This document shows, piece by piece, positions 1 to 6,193 of a stretch of 11,997 bases of DNA. Made by a program: the position numbers and the translations under genes. Position 1 is the first letter of the stretch. The number at the start of each line of letters is the position of its first letter. Below the pieces are notes generated by a model, which was not told the origin of the DNA, ran no database searches, and saw nothing but the letters and a program-made list of their open reading frames with translations. The DNA lies in contig CAMPIU010000048.1 in the NCBI GenBank assembly GCA_946886545.1, positions 1-11,997 on the forward strand, written 5' to 3'. This DNA comes from an uncultured Flavobacteriales bacterium. GTDB lineage: Bacteria > Bacteroidota > Bacteroidia > Flavobacteriales > Crocinitomicaceae.

Positions 1-5
1 AAATT

Positions 6-308
6 ATGGGAACAACTAAAATCTATCCTTATTCAAAACAAACCTTACAATTAGCACAAATAGCGAAAGCTTTGGGGCACCCAGCCAGAATTACAATGGT
101 TAAATATCTTTTCGAAAATCAAATAGCAACGAATGATACTTTTCAGGGACTTACAACGCTCAACAAATCCACGATCTCCAAACATATTAAAGAATTAATT
201 CATGCGGATTTAGTTTTTTCAGATTACAAAGATTTCGAAGGAAATTATTATTTAAAGAAAGAAGCCCCACTTCTTATCGAAATGCTTGTACAAGAGATAA
301 ACCACTAA
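6..308 (+). CDS. ArsR-like winged-helix transcriptional regulator
   Basis: A 100-residue protein with the layout of a compact ArsR/SmtB-type winged helix. Residues 17-38 (AQIAKALGHPARITMVKYLF) are the typical opening helices with the 'ALGHPAR' signature. Residues about 45-70 (TTLNKSTISKHIKELIHADLV) form the helix-turn-helix and recognition helix, and residues about 71-87 (Y-K-D-F-E-G-N-Y-Y-L) look like the beta wing. There is no CxC/CxxC metal site in the recognition helix, so metal sensing is not indicated and the signal is unknown. The start lies only 5 bases from the window edge, so a longer N-terminus cannot be excluded. It ends 38 nt before the preferred ispG start, but ispG appears to have its own promoter element, so co-regulation is uncertain. 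The family call is sound; the target genes are unknown. Confidence 0.8.
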   Translation: MGTTKIYPYSKQTLQLAQIAKALGHPARITMVKYLFENQIATNDTFQGLTTLNKSTISKHIKELIHADLVFSDYKDFEGNYYLKKEAPLLIEMLVQEINH

Positions 309-318
309 AATCATTCCG

Positions 319-326
319 TACCTTTG
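319..326 (+). promoter_or_regulatory. Bacteroidota -7 promoter element before ispG
   Basis: TACCTTTG matches the Bacteroidota sigma(ABfr) -7 consensus TAnnTTTG exactly. Transcription would begin about 6-8 nt downstream, giving a leader of roughly 14 nt to the ATG at 347. I see no TTG at the expected -33 distance, so the upstream half is weak. The element overlaps the GTG at 326, which argues against that GTG as the ispG start. Confidence 0.5.
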
Positions 327-346
327 TGAAGTACAATTTCTTAAAG

Positions 347-2257
347 ATGTCGGAACAAAATCATTTTTGCAATAATCTATTCAACCGGGAACGCTTTGAA
401 ACTCGTGAGGTAAAAGTTGGGATCACCACAATCGGGGGAAAAAACCCTATCCGGATCCAATCCATGACCACAACCGATACCATGGATACGGAAGGATCCG
501 TTGAACAATCTATTCGAATGATCGATGCAGGATGTGAATTGGTTCGTTTGACCGCTCCTTCCAAAAAGGAAGCTGAAAACCTCGGTATTATCAAAAATGA
601 GCTTGTTAAACGCGGTTATAACACCCCATTGGTAGCAGACATCCATTTCACTCCGAACGCAGCTGAGATCGCCGCAAAACTCATTGAAAAAGTACGTGTG
701 AATCCAGGAAATTATGCCGACAAAAAGAAATTCGAAGAAATTGATTACACCGAAGAAAGTTACCAAGCGGAACTGAGACGAATTGAAGAGAAGTTTACAC
801 CGCTTGTTTTGCTTTGCAAAGAACAGGGAACGGCTATGCGGATCGGAACAAATCACGGTTCTCTTTCCGACCGGATTTTAAGCAGATTTGGTGATACTCC
901 GGAAGGAATGGTCCAATCTGCCATGGAATTCATCCATATCTGCCGGAAGAATGATTACCATGACTTGGTCATTTCCATGAAAGCCAGTAATACCCTCGTT
1001 ATGGTTCAGGCTTACCGACTTTTGGTACAGACAATGAAAGAGCAGGGAATGAATTATCCTTTGCACCTTGGAGTAACCGAGGCAGGAGACGGTGAGGATG
1101 GACGAATCAAGTCGGCTGTTGGGATCGGTGCTTTACTGGAAGATGGACTGGGAGATACAATCCGGGTTTCGTTAACGGAAGACCCTGAGTTCGAGATTCC
1201 GGTTGCTCAAAAATTGGTTCAAAAGTTTGAAGAAAAAATTGAATATAAACTAAATTATTCGTCAAAAATTAAATTTGATTATTTTCATTACAATAAACGC
1301 ATAACCAAATCTTTAATAAATATTGGCGGAAGCAATACTTCAATTGTATTTGCAGATCTTTCAAAAAAGAATAAAATAGTTTCAACTAATTTTTTCGGGT
1401 TTGGATATTCCTATTCGGAGCAATTAGATAAATGGAATATTTTCGACCAGGCTGCTGATTTTGTTTACCTTGGAGATCAGACAATTGACTTTGAGATCCC
1501 GGGAACAATTCGCTTGGTTCAGAACTACGAAACCTGGAAAAAACACACACGATCAGATGCATATCCTTTTTGCACAATGAATGAATACCGGCAAAACAAG
1601 CCTGAAGGAATTGTCTTTTTACATGTCGATCTGGATACCGATTATTCAGCTTCTGAACTTCCCACAGAAAACATAGTTTATGTTGCTGAAAGCAAAAAAC
1701 AACAAAAAACTCAAGTTATCCGCAAATTTCAATATGAATTGGCGGAATTAAACAACTTATCTCCTGTCATTCTCAAATTGGATTATGCATTGGAAGAACT
1801 TGAAACCCTTCAATTGTATGCAAGTTCGGATGCAGGAATTCATTTCATTGATGGATTTGCAGACGGCTTGTGGATCACAGCTCCAAGATCTCTTGTGGAC
1901 CTTAACAGCTTGTCATTCGGAATTCTCCAGGCCACACGAACACGAATTTCAAAAACAGAATACATTTCATGTCCATCATGTGGAAGAACACTTTTTGACC
2001 TGCAGGAAACAACCGGGAAGATCCGCGAACGGACTTCTCACTTAAAAGGACTTAAAATCGGGATCATGGGATGCATTGTAAATGGTCCGGGAGAAATGGC
2101 AGATGCAGATTACGGATACGTTGGAACCGGTCCGGGAAAAATTAATCTCTACAAAGAAAAAACCGTGGTGCGTAAAAATGTTTCCGAGGAAGAGGCTGTT
2201 GATGCATTGATCGAGTTGATTCGTGAAAATGGAGATTGGATTGAACCAAACAAATAA
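347..2257 (+). CDS. ispG: 4-hydroxy-3-methylbut-2-en-1-yl diphosphate synthase, long three-domain form
   Basis: IspG (GcpE) converts 2-C-methyl-D-erythritol 2,4-cyclodiphosphate to HMBPP, the penultimate step of the cytosolic MEP pathway, using a [4Fe-4S] cluster. Counting from ATG 347 (636 aa), residues about 15-290 are the TIM barrel (GGKNPIRIQSMTTTDT, VADIHFTP, RVNPGNY, MRIGTNHGSLSDR). Residues about 300-520 are the extra central domain typical of plant and Bacteroidota enzymes, which explains the length against about 370 aa in E. coli. The C-terminal domain carries the cluster ligands: Cys542 and Cys545 (CPSCG), Cys576 (GIMGCIVNGPGE) and Glu583. The frame is open from a GTG at 326, but that codon lies in the promoter element, and homologous N-termini (…CxxL…RFxTREVxVG) fit the ATG. 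The central domain begins at a visible AT-rich stretch (about 1240-1420). Confidence 0.96.
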   Translation: MSEQNHFCNNLFNRERFETREVKVGITTIGGKNPIRIQSMTTTDTMDTEGSVEQSIRMIDAGCELVRLTAPSKKEAENLGIIKNELVKRGYNTPLVADIHFTPNAAEIAAKLIEKVRVNPGNYADKKKFEEIDYTEESYQAELRRIEEKFTPLVLLCKEQGTAMRIGTNHGSLSDRILSRFGDTPEGMVQSAMEFIHICRKNDYHDLVISMKASNTLVMVQAYRLLVQTMKEQGMNYPLHLGVTEAGDGEDGRIKSAVGIGALLEDGLGDTIRVSLTEDPEFEIPVAQKLVQKFEEKIEYKLNYSSKIKFDYFHYNKRITKSLINIGGSNTSIVFADLSKKNKIVSTNFFGFGYSYSEQLDKWNIFDQAADFVYLGDQTIDFEIPGTIRLVQNYETWKKHTRSDAYPFCTMNEYRQNKPEGIVFLHVDLDTDYSASELPTENIVYVAESKKQQKTQVIRKFQYELAELNNLSPVILKLDYALEELETLQLYASSDAGIHFIDGFADGLWITAPRSLVDLNSLSFGILQATRTRISKTEYISCPSCGRTLFDLQETTGKIRERTSHLKGLKIGIMGCIVNGPGEMADADYGYVGTGPGKINLYKEKTVVRKNVSEEEAVDALIELIRENGDWIEPNK

Positions 2258-2516
2258 ATGTCAATTCATTTTTGCAGAAATTAATTAAACCGCAGGTATT
2301 TCGACTCTGCTTAATATCATTCAAGATAAACATCTGTTTAGAGTCAGGAAAATTCCAAAAGAAAAACATCTTGGATACCGAGTGAAATCAACATGGTTTA
2401 TCAGGAAAAACCTGTATAAAAGTTAAAAATTTCACTTGATTTCCTGCTAGATCTCCCCAAACAAAAGGTCTTTCCCTTCCAAACATAAAAAAAGCCCTTC
2501 AGAGGGCTTAAAAACA
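2258..2516. other. Convergent intergenic region between ispG and methyltransferase
   Basis: This 259-bp gap separates the 3' ends of two converging transcription units. It holds the leftward terminator (2487-2509) and a nested inverted repeat (2381-2436): an outer 8-bp AGTGAAAT/ATTTCACT pair enclosing a perfect CAGG-AAAAA-CCTG hairpin at 2402-2414. No convincing intrinsic terminator with a T-run follows ispG on the + strand, and I see no coding sequence. Confidence 0.6.
2487..2509 (-). terminator. Rho-independent terminator of the leftward operon
   Basis: The stem AAGCCCT/AGGGCTT (7 bp, loop of 4: 2492-2498 with 2503-2509) lies 8 nt past the methyltransferase stop codon. On the minus strand it is followed by a run of seven T (A-run at 2487-2493 on the given strand, part of it in the stem). 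The + strand side lacks a T-run, so it acts for the leftward genes. Confidence 0.88.
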
Positions 2517-3392
2517 CTATTTCCTACGGAAAATATAGATCTGAGAGCTCGACAAACCTTCCTTTGCTTTCCAATTAGACAAAAATCCAATTCTCATGGC
2601 TTTGAGTATGGAACCCCCTTTATATTTTTCACTCAACATTGAAACATAGTAGCTGTCAAATTTCATCGGAAGCATTTTTTCAAATTTCAAGCCTTTGGAT
2701 TCAATCAAGGGAATAATTGATTTCGGGGAGAAATGATACAGGTGACGTGGAACATCATATGCGGCCCAATACTCTTTATAATATTGCGCATCAAAAGAGG
2801 TATAATTTGGAACTGCAATAATCAAAACCCCATTCTGGTTTACTAAAGAAACTATCTTCTCCAAATCCGGCTGTAAATTGTAAACGTGTTCCAACACATG
2901 CCACATAGAAACCACATCAAAGGATTCATTCAAACCATGCAACAAGCTCAAATCCTTTAACTCAATTCCGTTTTCCGACAAAGCCACTCTTCGTGCATCT
3001 TCATCAGGCTCCAAACCTAAAACGCTGTAACCGGATTCTTTGGCTTTTGCTAAAAAGTGTCCGGTTCCCGCACCGATGTCCAATAATTTCTTTCCGGGAG
3101 TTAATCCTTGAATAAGCGAGATCTTTTTCTTTAATGTATAAGAACGTACCCAGCCATAAACTTTATTAACTAATCCCTTTTTTGTAGAACTGTGCGAAAC
3201 ATAATCTTCCGATTTATAGTAATTACCTATTAGATCCAGACTTGGTCGCGGATTCGTAAAAAGTAAATTACATGAATTACAAAGCTCCAATTTGAAATCC
3301 TCCTTTGAAAGAAAGTGATCTCTAACTGTCAAATACGTACTAAATGATTCTGCTCCACAAGCAGGGCAAATTGATTGGTTTAAATGTTCCAC
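2517..3392 (-). CDS. Class I SAM-dependent methyltransferase with N-terminal zinc ribbon
   Basis: A 291-residue cytosolic protein. Residues 9-41 carry two Cys pairs (C9-P-A-C12 and C38-N-S-C41), a probable zinc ribbon. The Rossmann-type SAM domain follows: motif I LLDIGAGTGHF at about 103-113, an acidic residue in LGLEPDEDA near Glu128, and the post-II segment SFDVVSMWHVLEHV at 157-170. A conserved D-V-P-R-H-L-Y-H-F segment follows near 218. This architecture matches the Methyltransf_23-type family with unknown substrate (family knowledge). The only in-frame start is a GTG lying inside a parS-like site, 6 nt after the mnmG stop and in the same frame. Starting later would remove the first Cys pair. 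It is the last gene of the operon, ending just before the terminator. Its position after mnmG might suggest RNA or protein modification, but nothing in the sequence proves the substrate. Confidence 0.88.
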   Translation of the reverse strand: MEHLNQSICPACGAESFSTYLTVRDHFLSKEDFKLELCNSCNLLFTNPRPSLDLIGNYYKSEDYVSHSSTKKGLVNKVYGWVRSYTLKKKISLIQGLTPGKKLLDIGAGTGHFLAKAKESGYSVLGLEPDEDARRVALSENGIELKDLSLLHGLNESFDVVSMWHVLEHVYNLQPDLEKIVSLVNQNGVLIIAVPNYTSFDAQYYKEYWAAYDVPRHLYHFSPKSIIPLIESKGLKFEKMLPMKFDSYYVSMLSEKYKGGSILKAMRIGFLSNWKAKEGLSSSQIYIFRRK

Positions 3393-3400
3393 GTGAAACT
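3385..3400. promoter_or_regulatory. parS: parS-like ParB-binding site at mnmG/methyltransferase junction
   Basis: TGTTCCACGTGAAACT matches 15 of 16 positions of the bacterial chromosomal parS consensus TGTTNCACGTGAAACA; only the last base differs. It spans the first two bases of the mnmG stop codon as read leftward (3399-3401), the 6-nt gap, and the first codons of the methyltransferase gene, and includes that gene's GTG start (3392-3390). Confidence 0.8.
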
Positions 3401-5270
3401 ATCTTCCTAAATGAATTAATAAAACTGAAATATCGCTAGGGGAAACTCCACTAACTCTGGATGCCTGGCCAATTGTAACCGGCTTGATCTTGCTTAACTT
3501 TTCTTTTGCCTCAGAAGACAATGACTTCATTAAAGAATAATCCAAACTACCGGGAATGGAAACTTCCTCCAATCTTGACAACTTAAGTGCCACCTCTTCT
3601 TCACGAGCTATATATCCTTCATACTTTAGAAGTATTTCAGCCTGTTCAACAGCGTCTTCATGTTCCACGTGTAACTTATCAGCCAACTCGCGCACATTCT
3701 GACTCATTTCCAACACATGCTCCATTGTAATATGCGGTCTTATCAAAACCGAAGCCAATTTCACCTGTTGAGAAAGGGGAGAGCTTCCTACCAAATCCAA
3801 AACCGGGTTTGCAATCTCCGGACTAACTCCTTCTTTACGCAGAGCACCAATTAATTCCTTTGCAGCACTAACCTTTCTATTTACGTGGTCCATTGCTTCC
3901 TGATCCTGTAAACCCAATTCGAAAGCCAGTGGAGTTAAACGAACATCTGCATTGTCCTGGCGCAACAAAATACGATACTCAGCACGAGATGTAAACATCC
4001 GGTAAGGTTCCTGAGTTCCTTTTGTAATTAAATCATCAATCAGAACCCCAATATAAGCTTCATTTCTTCCTAAAATAAAAGGAGATTTCTCCTGTACTTT
4101 CAACGCAGCATTGATTCCAGCCATTAATCCCTGACAAGCTGCCTCTTCGTAACCGGTAGTTCCATTAATCTGTCCGGCGAAATACAATCCTTCAATCAAC
4201 TTAGTCTCCAACGTATGTTTTAGTTGCGTAGGAGGGAAGTAATCATATTCGATTGCATAACCGGGCCTGAACATCTTTGCAGCTTCAAATCCCGGAATAG
4301 AACGAAGTGCCCGCAATTGAACATCTTCAGGCAAACTGGTTGAGAAACCATTCACATAGATTTCAACTGTTTTCCAACCCTCGGGCTCCACAAAAATCTG
4401 GTGTCTGTCACGGTCCGCAAAGCGATTGATTTTATCTTCAATACTTGGACAGTATCTTGGACCACTGCTTTTGATCGCGCCATTAAACATCGGTGACCGA
4501 TCAAATCCTTCCCGTAACAACTCATGGGTTAGGGTAGAGGTATAAGTGATATGACAAGCTCTTTGAATCTTCAGAGCTTCCGTATTCCCATAAGAAAACT
4601 TGTTTGGGTTTTCATCACCTTCCTGACGTTCCATCTTCGAATAATCCAAAGAACGACCATCAATTCGGGGCGGAGTGCCCGTTTTCATTCGGCCGGATTC
4701 AAATCCCAAAGCAACCAAATCTTCAGTGATTCCAGTTGCACCTTTCTCTCCGATTCTTCCACCTCCAAACTGCTTTTCACCGAAATGAATCAATCCATTT
4801 AGAAAAGTTCCGTTCGTCAAAACAACAGCTTTTCCATAAACAGGAATCCCCATTGAAGTGCGAACACCCACAACAGTTCCATCCTCAACGATCAAGCCAT
4901 TGCACATGTCCTGCCAAAAATCAACGTTGGGATTTTGCTCCAACAACAAGCGCCATTCTTCAGCAAATTTCATTCGGTCGTTTTGAGTTCTTGGCGACCA
5001 CATTGCCGGACCTTTCGAACGGTTCAACATACGAAACTGAATGGCAGACAAATCCGAAACAATCCCGGACCCGCCACCAAGAGCGTCAATTTCACGAACA
5101 ATTTGCCCCTTCGCAACGCCACCCATTGCCGGGTTGCAACTCATCTGAGCAATTGTATTCATATTCATTGTAATCAACAACACCGAACTCCCCAGTTTTC
5201 CAGCTGCATTCGCAGCCTCACAACCAGCATGTCCACCACCCACTACAATGACATCATAATTCTTCAACAT
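3399..5270 (-). CDS. mnmG: tRNA uridine-5-carboxymethylaminomethyl modification enzyme MnmG (GidA)
   Basis: MnmG is the FAD-dependent partner of MnmE that installs the cmnm5 group on wobble U34 of certain tRNAs in the cytosol. The 623-residue length is normal for the family. The FAD-binding dinucleotide fold is at the N-terminus ([14 protein letters not shown], Gly11-Glu18), followed by the conserved [13 protein letters not shown]. The family signatures [15 protein letters not shown] (central) and [21 protein letters not shown] (about residues 365-385) are intact. The C-terminal helical domain implicated in tRNA and MnmE contact ends in [28 protein letters not shown]. The ATG start gives the standard N-terminus, with a parS-like site 9 nt upstream. 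ybeY ends 43 nt upstream and the methyltransferase begins 6 nt downstream, so it is mid-operon. A second, weaker parS-like word lies within its coding region, encoding Leu-His-Val-Glu-His. Confidence 0.98.
   Translation of the reverse strand: MLKNYDVIVVGGGHAGCEAANAAGKLGSSVLLITMNMNTIAQMSCNPAMGGVAKGQIVREIDALGGGSGIVSDLSAIQFRMLNRSKGPAMWSPRTQNDRMKFAEEWRLLLEQNPNVDFWQDMCNGLIVEDGTVVGVRTSMGIPVYGKAVVLTNGTFLNGLIHFGEKQFGGGRIGEKGATGITEDLVALGFESGRMKTGTPPRIDGRSLDYSKMERQEGDENPNKFSYGNTEALKIQRACHITYTSTLTHELLREGFDRSPMFNGAIKSSGPRYCPSIEDKINRFADRDRHQIFVEPEGWKTVEIYVNGFSTSLPEDVQLRALRSIPGFEAAKMFRPGYAIEYDYFPPTQLKHTLETKLIEGLYFAGQINGTTGYEEAACQGLMAGINAALKVQEKSPFILGRNEAYIGVLIDDLITKGTQEPYRMFTSRAEYRILLRQDNADVRLTPLAFELGLQDQEAMDHVNRKVSAAKELIGALRKEGVSPEIANPVLDLVGSSPLSQQVKLASVLIRPHITMEHVLEMSQNVRELADKLHVEHEDAVEQAEILLKYEGYIAREEEVALKLSRLEEVSIPGSLDYSLMKSLSSEAKEKLSKIKPVTIGQASRVSGVSPSDISVLLIHLGR
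3661..3676. promoter_or_regulatory. parS: Degenerate parS-like site inside mnmG
   Basis: TGTTCCACGTGTAACT matches 14 of 16 positions of TGTTNCACGTGAAACA. The CACGTG core and one half-site are intact; the other half has two changes. It is inside mnmG and is read as …Lys-Leu-His-Val-Glu-His…. It may be a weak ParB site or a decayed one. Confidence 0.45.
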
Positions 5271-5279
5271 ACTATTTCA

Positions 5280-5295
5280 TGTTTCACGTGGAACA
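5280..5295. promoter_or_regulatory. parS: parS ParB-binding site upstream of mnmG (full consensus match)
   Basis: TGTTTCACGTGGAACA reads on the other strand as TGTTCCACGTGAAACA, which matches the parS consensus TGTTNCACGTGAAACA at every position. It lies in the 43-nt ybeY-mnmG gap, 9 nt before the mnmG ATG, and is oriented opposite to the other three sites. ParB bound here could both load the centromere complex and influence mnmG expression (inference). Confidence 0.88.
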
Positions 5296-5313
5296 AAATT
5301 ACTACCATTAAAC

Positions 5314-5754
5314 TCAAGCCTTCAAATGTTCCACGTGAAACTTACGTAACATTAACATTTCATTCTCTTTGGATCTCATTAACTCTTCTTCCTTGTCAGA
5401 TTTATCTTTGTATCCACACAAATGCAATAAGCCATGAATACAAACACGATGCAGCTCATCCTGAAAAGGCGCGTCAAACTCGTTAGCATTCTCTTCAACA
5501 CGGTCTACACTAATAAACAAATCTCCTGACACCACATCATCCTCAGTATAATCGAACGTAATAATATCCGTGTAATAATCATGTTGCAGGTATTCCTTAT
5601 TCATTTGAAGCAAATGTTCATCAGAACAGAAAACAACCGAAACATCACCCAGCTGCATTCCTTCAACCTGACAAACATTAGAATACCACGCAAACAAAAA
5701 TTCCGGATTTACACCCGGAACCTCTTTTATATCTTCAAAAAAAACTTCTACCAT
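5314..5754 (-). CDS. ybeY: Endoribonuclease / rRNA maturation factor YbeY
   Basis: YbeY is a small metal-dependent endoribonuclease acting in 16S rRNA 3'-end maturation and ribosome quality control in the cytosol. The 146-residue length is typical. The UPF0054 core is visible: YTDIITFDYTEDDVVSGDLFISVDRV in the middle, and the metal-binding segment HRVCIHGLLHLCGYKDKSD near residues 105-123. The two His of HGxxHLxGY are present, but the usual third ligand in GYxH is replaced by Asp/Lys (GYKDK). I recall this as common in Flavobacteriia, so it need not mean inactivity. The ATG at 5754 shares a base with the TGA of the upstream gene (TGATG), indicating translational coupling; a GTG one codon earlier is the alternative. 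The last residues (K-F-H-V-E-H-L-K-A) are encoded by a parS-like site. Confidence 0.95.
   Translation of the reverse strand: MVEVFFEDIKEVPGVNPEFLFAWYSNVCQVEGMQLGDVSVVFCSDEHLLQMNKEYLQHDYYTDIITFDYTEDDVVSGDLFISVDRVEENANEFDAPFQDELHRVCIHGLLHLCGYKDKSDKEEELMRSKENEMLMLRKFHVEHLKA
5327..5342. promoter_or_regulatory. parS: parS-like ParB-binding site in the 3' end of ybeY
   Basis: TGTTCCACGTGAAACT matches 15 of 16 positions of the parS consensus and is identical to the site at 3385-3400. It encodes Phe-His-Val-Glu-His near the YbeY C-terminus. It lies 31 nt from the full-consensus site at 5280-5295, making a close pair. Confidence 0.82.
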
Positions 5755-6176
5755 CACTTATTAAAAAAAACGCTCACTTCATTTCCGCTATCATTAAACA
5801 TCACTTCATCAGCTAAGTTTCTCATCAGGAAAATTCCTCTCCCGTTTTCCTTTTCAATATTCTCAGGAGCGGTAGGGTCGGGGAGATGTTGATGATCAAA
5901 ACCCTTTCCTTCATCACAAATTCTAAAACCGAAACCATCTTCGGTTTCATAAAACTCCAACTTCACTTCCTTAGCAACATGCATTGAATTGCCATGAATA
6001 ATCGCATTGTTCACCGCCTCGGTCACCGCAATCAAAACATTACCGTACATGTCTTCGTCTATACCAACAGTCTGACAAGCTTTATCAATCATAGACTCAA
6101 CAACCGGTAAATTATTCAATTCTGAAGGAATGCTTAACGAATCAATTAAAGTAAACCCTTCTTTCATTCTTTTCAT
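5754..6176 (-). CDS. Single-domain HATPase_c ATP-binding protein (RsbW/anti-sigma-like)
   Basis: A 140-residue GHKL-fold protein. The N box is EAVNNAIIHGN (about residues 53-63), the G1 box is DEGKGFD (about 89-95) and the G2 box is NGRGIFLMRNLAD (about 112-124), so ATP binding is well supported. The whole protein is one HATPase domain, as in RsbW/SpoIIAB-type serine kinases and anti-sigma factors (HATPase_c_2). No anti-anti-sigma (STAS) or sigma factor gene is beside it, so the partner is unknown. It sits 17 nt after the DUF4175-like gene, and its TGA overlaps the ATG of ybeY, so it is firmly inside the operon. An internal ATG at residue 4 is an alternative start. A role in sigma regulation is family-based inference only. 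Confidence 0.88.
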   Translation of the reverse strand: MKRMKEGFTLIDSLSIPSELNNLPVVESMIDKACQTVGIDEDMYGNVLIAVTEAVNNAIIHGNSMHVAKEVKLEFYETEDGFGFRICDEGKGFDHQHLPDPTAPENIEKENGRGIFLMRNLADEVMFNDSGNEVSVFFNK

Positions 6177-6193
6177 TTAATGTTCTACGTATG

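Noticed and set aside
1785..2045. An 86-codon open frame inside ispG on the same strand.
   Set aside because: It is an out-of-frame shadow of ispG with no start signal or recognisable domain.
2303..2345. Inverted repeat GACTCT/AGAGTC after ispG.
   Set aside because: Only 6 bp with a loop of about 31 nt and no T-run; not a credible terminator.
2745..2754. A ten-base parS half-site (TGTTCCACGT on the minus strand) in the methyltransferase gene.
   Set aside because: The other half does not match (about 11/16 overall), and the word is explained by codons for the conserved D-V-P-R-H segment.
5410..5418. GTATCCACA, one base from a DnaA box (TTATCCACA), near the parS pair.
   Set aside because: It is a single near-match inside ybeY with no cluster or AT-rich unwinding element, so it is no evidence for oriC here.
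4935..5486. A 183-codon rightward open frame across mnmG and ybeY.
   Set aside because: It is antisense to two well-supported conserved genes, with no domain resemblance and a His/Ser/Thr-rich shadow-like composition.
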